The notes under the pieces: generated by a model
The model's input: only the letters and a program-made list of their open reading frames with translations
Databases searched by the model: none
What the model was told of the DNA's origin: nothing
Made by a program: the position numbers and the translations under genes
Assembly: GCA_005223375.1 (NCBI GenBank)
Contig: RXOD01004346.1
Coordinates: forward strand, 1-23,658
Reading direction: 5' to 3'
DNA length: 23,658 bases
Source of the DNA: Amoebophrya sp. AT5.2
Lineage: Eukaryota; Sar; Dinophyceae; Syndiniales; Amoebophryaceae
In this document: positions 19,279 through 23,658 of the stretch, piece after piece
How positions within the stretch are numbered: the stretch's first letter is position 1
Layout: each line of letters opens with the position of its first letter

Positions 19279-20678
19279 TCACGCCAGCACCAGCGGCGGC
19301 ACGATTGGTTTCATCACGTTTACGTTAACCTCTGCTTCTTTGCTATCCAGCGGCGTATCCAGGCTGACGCTGCTGCTCGTCTGGTCCAGATTCGTGGACA
19401 GAGACTCCGACGGGCTCGAACCCTTTTTCGTAGCGGCCGGGATCGTTATGGTCTCCGTAATCGTCGTAGCCCCACTCGCAGAATTCGCGGCCTGTTCTGC
19501 CACCGTCTCCTTGCTGCTGCTGCGGCTGTGCCCGGTCGAGGAAGCCGCTGTGCTGCTCACGTTTCTCGCCACTTCGGCGCTCATCACGGACGACACCGAA
19601 ATCCGCGGCGCGGGATCCTTCGCCTGATCCTTGAAGCGCTGCAGACCCTGCAGCGTCTCGCGGTGCCTGCCGTCAAGAAAACTGGCCTCCGAAGACATAA
19701 ACTCCTTCATCTCGAGCTCGCCCGACAAGTCGACATCGCACGCGCGCCAGATCTCCTCCATCTTGGTGGCCGCGATGGGCTCGCCAAGGGCCTGGTTGGG
19801 ATGTTTCAGGGTAGTTGAAGGTCGTTTAAGATGAAAACTACAGAAGCTGCCCGAGCCACGAAACGAGTACTTACACCCCAGAAAAATCACATGAAGATGA
19901 TACCGTCGGCAGGTAGTCGCAGAATTCGTCGAAGTCGATGCGGCCGTTGCCGTCCAGGTCGAAGTGGCGAAACGCGTTCACGATGCTGCCGTGCTTTTTG
20001 TAGATCTTTGCGCGGATCTGGTCAATGTTCATCTGTGCCACCGGGATCGACATCTGCGCTCCATCGCGCGCAATCGCTTGAATGGAGGTCGTTGAAGTCG
20101 AAGCGGAAGCCGCCGCCGCCTCCTCCACATCCACACCGCCCTCGACGCCCCAAGTAAGCGCGGCCTCCTCCCCGCGCAGCGACGCGCGCTTCGCCACACG
20201 GGAGGCGGCGTCTGTGATAGAAAATGTGGAGCCAGTGATGTGTTTTTCGATCAACCTCCACCGATCAAACACATCAAAGCGAACCGGTTTTCAAATGTTG
20301 CCATATATCAACTTAGTACCCATCGAAATCGAAATCAATCGACAAGAAAATATTACCCACTCCGTGCAGCTTTTGCAACAGTTCCTGTTTTCCTTCCTTC
20401 TTGAAGTCGGCGTGGCGGTGCAGCGAGTGGCTCGCTTTGTAGGCGGAAAACTTTCGAGCGAACTCCTGATACTGTAAGTTCCCTGTCCCGTCCTCGTCCG
20501 CCATGGCCCACAGCTGCGCCAGCTGCTCCTTCGGGAGCTCGATGCCCGACGACCTCAAGCCTTCGAAGAACTCCTTTTTCGATATGACGCCGTCCCCATT
20601 CTTGTCGAAGGATTTGAACGCGGAGAGAAGCGTGTGGAACTTCTTCTTGATCACCGCTCGCAGTTTCTCGTCCGACAT
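19279..20678 (-). CDS. Four-EF-hand calcium-binding protein, three exons
   Basis: Exons are 20678-20357, 20211-19904 and 19791-19279, giving about 380 residues. The start is the ATG of MSDEKLRAV, just before the first helix. An upstream in-frame ATG at 20792 is followed by an acceptor-like ACTTTCCACCGCAG, so that segment is more likely leader. Loops DKNGDGVISKKE and DEDGTGNLQYQE form the first pair in exon 1. DLDGNGRIDFDE in exon 2 and DVDLSGELEMKE in exon 3 form the second pair. All four have acidic residues at positions 1 and 12 and Gly at 6, so all should bind Ca2+. The pairs are separated by an Ala/Ser/Thr-rich linker of roughly 100 residues, and a Ser/Thr-rich tail follows. It is calmodulin-like in layout but too long for calmodulin or centrin. 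It is probably a calcium sensor; partners are unknown. Confidence 0.85.
19792..19903 (-). other. EF-hand gene intron 2 (112 nt)
   Basis: Donor ACG/GTATCATC and acceptor CATCCCAACCAG/GCC, in phase 0. It lies between the third and fourth EF-hands. Confidence 0.8.
20212..20356 (-). other. EF-hand gene intron 1 (145 nt)
   Basis: Donor GTGG/GTAATATTTTC and acceptor TTTTCTATCACAG/AC, in phase 1. It joins the first EF pair to the linker. Confidence 0.8.
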
Positions 20679-20933
20679 TGTGGCCGAGACTTGCCGGCGT
20701 GTCCGGCTCTGGGGAGCGCTCGTTGCGTCCGACCCATACGTCGCGTTCAGGCCGGAGCTGCGGTGGAAAGTAAGTACTTCAGTGTGAAGCATTGGCTCCT
20801 AGTGTTGCGCAAAAACACACGACTCCTGTGTCAGTCACCCTCACCACAGGGGCAAAAGGCAACAGCTACGATAAATGGGCACCAGGGAACACTTTCTTAT
20901 TCAACACAACTACAACTTGTAATTGTATATTTT

Positions 20934-21552
20934 CTAGTACTCTCCGGCTTCCAGCGCGTCGATCGGTTCCCACCCGCCCAGTTTTTCCTCAACCACTTCC
21001 CGCACCTTGCCCGCCAGCCACTGGGGGTGCGGCCATTTCTGCATCTTCAGCTTGGAATAAACCGGAAACCGTTTCTTCCCTTTTACGACCGTTACCTCGA
21101 ACGCGCCGACGCGGGGGTAACAAAAAGTCACGTCCTGGTGCCACTTCAACGTCCGCTCGTTCTTGATCATGCTGTGCCAGAGCTTCGAGTTATACTGGGA
21201 CTGCCGGCAATGCATGCCATACGCCTGAGAGGTATTTTTATTTTAAGTTGTCGATGAAGCCGTTCCACCTCTCGAATGAAAAGGCCAGCAGGTGGAGGTG
21301 GTCTTGGACTTGGTCAGACAGCTACTAAAACACGACGGAAGGTACCTTAGGCCCCGGGTTGCAGAGGTAGACGTAGTCTTTTCCAGCGGCCACGTCCGTG
21401 AGGCAGTCGACGAATTTCTGTTCGTAGCTGTCGTACTTACTTTCGTCGTGGCGGGTGTGCCACTGCGCCTCTCCACAGTTCGTCGACCTTTCCAGCTCCA
21501 CCTGCACGCGGAGCTCCGACGGTTGCGTTGGAGACGGGGCCCAGGCAGCCAT
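20934..21552 (-). CDS. Small two-exon protein, possibly Rdx/selenoprotein-W-like without CxxC
   Basis: Exons are 21552-21346 and 21224-20934, giving 165 residues. The start lies in ACCATGG, an excellent context. The only family-like stretch is GAFEVTVVKGKK followed by VYSKLK and WPHPQWL in exon 2. It recalls the C-terminal half of Rdx proteins (SelW, SelT, SelH), where a [GF]FEV.V strand is followed by a SK motif. The redox CxxC or CxxU expected near the N-terminus is absent; the nearest is STNCGEAQW. If it is a family member, it has lost the usual redox centre. No signal peptide or membrane segment is seen. The similarity is faint, so the function stays open. Confidence 0.65.
21225..21345 (-). 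other. Intron of the Rdx-like gene (121 nt)
   Basis: Donor AAG/GTACCTTCC and acceptor ATACCTCTCAG/GCG, in phase 0. Read-through meets TAG within a few codons. Confidence 0.8.
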
Positions 21553-22136
21553 GGTTGAGAAGTGCTAAGATCACCACGAGGTAGTCAGCTGATTTAGTGG
21601 TAGTGGCAGTGGCTTGCGCTTGAAGGCCTCGGTTTAGATTGGTAGTAGTTTAGGTCGGAAATAGTTAGCAGCATCTGCATCAGTTTAGGTTGGTAATAGC
21701 ACCTCTGGTTATCGACAACTTCCGGCCCACGGTTTTGCTTCCGTTGGTACCTTCGAGAGTACGAAAACTGTTTTTGCGACGAAATATTCGAGGGCAACGC
21801 GTGCCAGGAAACATCTCTCCGCATTTCATGCGACTCGAAAGTATGCGACTGCGTACGGTAAACGCATCGCGAAACTTTACAGAAGTTGCGGGTGGCGCCA
21901 GAAAGAGGACCGGCGGTCCCGGTAGAAAAAGAAACAGTATAATAAGTCAGGAAAAGTAAGACGAGAACAGCGGCTGCATTCTTTCTAAGTATGTGGCCGC
22001 ACACGCGGATGTCTGGCCCGACAGATGGAAGTCCGACACTGCGAGCAACGGCGTCACTGGCTGAGGAGCCCGAGCGCCAGCAGCTTCGCTTCTAGTTCCG
22101 CGTCCCCTTCGTTTTCTGCTCCAGGACCCCCCGAAC
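21553..22136. other. Intergenic region with an uncertain ORF
   Basis: A minus ORF at 22004-21594 starts MCGHILRKN and has one hydrophobic run (AAAVLVLLFLTYY), but its base composition is unlike the neighbouring exons and no family is recognisable. It could be a small membrane protein, a 3' exon of the gene to the right, or noise. The rest should be the Rdx-like promoter. Confidence 0.35.
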
Positions 22137-23574
22137 TCACGCCAGACGCAACCGTGGCAGCGCCGGCTTCGCCGGCGATTCCCGCGGACGGCCCTTCGCC
22201 AGCAGGGCTCGCACCCGCGAAATCTCCGCGTCGAGTTCGTTCTCTCTGCGCACCTCTTGCCAGTCCACATCTTCCTCCGCTGCTTCTTCCGCGTCCTGAG
22301 CGCCTGGGGCGGAATCTGCACCTGGTTGAGCCTCCATAGTCTCGTAGTTACCGATGAGCGAGGCAAGCCGCGTTCTCGCGTCCGAAGCGTGTTTCCCACT
22401 GTCGGTTTGCTTTTGCGCGGCATCTGCTGGTGGCTGGCCGAGCAACCCGTAGTCCAGGCTTTGATCGAGATCCTCTTCCCCACCATCTCCATCCGATTTT
22501 GGGAGCGAGGACAGGAAGAAACTCGTCCCCACGCCAATAGGGAGCGGATTACAAGTCCTGGCAGCTGCGCTTCCTCTGGCTCCACGACCCTCAAAAATGT
22601 TATACTCGTCGTCTTCGCCGCCGAAGCCATTCAAGTCCGCCGCTGTAGTATCTGCTTCCGCACCCCCTTCCGTTTCGCTCAGGTTGCGTATTCTGGCCAG
22701 TTCTGACAGCAGCCCACCTGCAGCTGACTCCGCGTCGCTACCGGCCATGTAGTAGTTTTTCGCCTTCGCTTTTTCTTCCGCCTCTTTTGCTTTTACCTCC
22801 GGCTCTTTCGCTTTTTGTTTTTCCTCTGCCTCCCGTGCTTCCTTCACCTGTTCCTCCTCCTTCAGTTTTGCCAGTTTCGCATCGATATCTTCCAGAGCGG
22901 AGAGATCTTCCGCGCGGTACAGCGAGACTGCAAAGGCTTCCTCCGCCGGCGGCTCGGGAGAGGCGCATAGAAGGCTCTCCAATAGGTCTTCCTGCTCCGC
23001 CGTGAATATCGCAGACTGTGCTGGCAGCGAGCCCGCATCGGATACGCCGGCGTTGGAGTGTGTCCGGCTGCGGGCCGCCCCTGATCCTCCGCCTGCTCGC
23101 GTCGTGTGCGCTTGCGGAGGTTTAACAGTGTCTGTCCTGCGATTCGTGATGCGGTTTGCACTCCCACCTTGCAGGCCACGCGTCGGGGACGTACCAGTAC
23201 CACTTCCGTCGTGAGCCTTCAATTTATTCTTCGCTCCTGACGCCAGCAGCATCGTCGACGTGCTGCTCTCCTTCGACGGCTGACGGGTCGCGACGGTGCT
23301 CGTGGACGCACTCACAGTGCCTTGAACACTTGTAGAAGAAGAGCTGCTGCCCCCGTTGCGCGCCGCCGAACCGACGTGCTTTGACCCCGTCCTCGACGAG
23401 GCTGCCGTGCTGGAAGAAGAGCTGGCACTCGAGCCGCCACGTTGCTCCAGGAGCGGCACCAGCTCGAGCTGGTGCTTGGTTGGCGAAGGGGTCGCCTCGC
23501 TCTCATAATTCTCCTGAAGTTGGTCGCGACTGAGTGGGCCTTCGGAAGTGGAAAGCTGCAGCGAACTGCCATCC
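22137..23574 (-). CDS. Ser/Ala/Glu-rich coiled-coil protein, partial at the window edge
   Basis: The 3' exon is open from at least 23574, where ACCATACAG looks like an acceptor, to TGA at 22137. The 5' part lies beyond the window. The first third is Ser/Thr/Gly low complexity. The middle has a charged repeat-like coil (AKLKEEEQVKEAREAEEK and following KAKE-rich units), then an acidic Asp/Glu/Gly stretch and a final helical segment (ENELDAEISRVRALLAK). No catalytic domain, signal peptide or membrane segment is visible. The last 17 codons are Arg/Pro-rich and look out of character. A neighbouring frame running to TGA at 22054 ends in ELEAKLLALGLL and looks more like coding sequence, so the true C-terminus may differ. 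It might be a scaffold or trafficking adaptor, which is a guess from composition only. Confidence 0.6.
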
Positions 23575-23658
23575 TGTATGGTGGGACCAGCTGGTAAGTG
23601 GGTAAATGGTAAGTGAATTCTTTTGGGCGCTTTTTGGGGTCCCCTTTGGCAGCCAGTA

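Noticed and set aside
19405..19435. A GGTTCGAGCCC T-arm-like motif on the minus strand
   Set aside because: It lies inside the EF-hand coding exon and has no acceptor stem, D-arm or anticodon arm around it. A similar motif at 17275 is also coding (NAT10).
20679..20792. An N-terminal extension of the EF-hand protein from ATG 20792
   Set aside because: The segment contains an acceptor-like TTACTTTCCACCGCAG, so it is more likely leader, perhaps an intron end or trans-splice site; the ATG at 20678 precedes the folded part.

Overview
This is a nuclear genome fragment from a protist. The genes carry spliceosomal GT-AG introns, mostly 65-145 nt, and the exons are fairly GC-rich. Every gene I can support lies on the minus strand. 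Such one-way gene arrays, with short introns and low-complexity tails, fit an alveolate of the dinoflagellate/Syndiniales kind. That assignment is an inference: I saw no spliced-leader sequence or marker gene.

Layout: (1) Positions 1-10782 hold a tyrosine-recombinase (DIRS/Ngaro-type) retroelement of about 10.8 kb, read right to left. In reading order it has a small spliced accessory gene (9960-9194), a very large spliced Gag-like gene (8762-4697) and a spliced Pol gene (4094-576). Pol encodes reverse transcriptase, RNase H and a tyrosine recombinase. The element is bracketed by an exact 23-bp direct repeat at 1-23 and 10760-10782. The left copy has 8-bp inverted arms around an 8-bp spacer, the layout of a lox/FRT-like crossover site. 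(2) Positions 10824-13681 hold a membrane-anchored, low-complexity protein with a Cys box like those of ubiquitin-specific peptidases. Its stop codon is 41 bp from the element boundary. (3) Positions 14219-17961 hold a complete five-exon NAT10/Kre33 RNA cytidine acetyltransferase, including a 30-nt microexon. (4) Positions 17962-19278 are about 1.3 kb of non-coding spacer. (5) Positions 19279-20678 hold a three-exon protein with four EF-hands. (6) Positions 20934-21552 hold a small two-exon protein with a faint resemblance to the Rdx (SelW/SelT) family. (7) From about 22137 to the right edge is a Ser/Ala/Glu-rich coiled-coil protein, cut by the window end.

How the parts work together: in the retroelement, Gag should package the RNA, RT-RNase H should copy it, and the recombinase should insert the resulting circle by strand exchange, probably at the 23-bp site. 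All element introns are on the coding strand and use the same GTAY-type donors as the host genes. The full-length RNA template must therefore stay unspliced while the mRNAs are spliced. The last Pol intron also decides whether the recombinase is fused to RT-RNase H. The host genes are housekeeping (rRNA/tRNA acetylation) or unassigned and show no functional link to the element.
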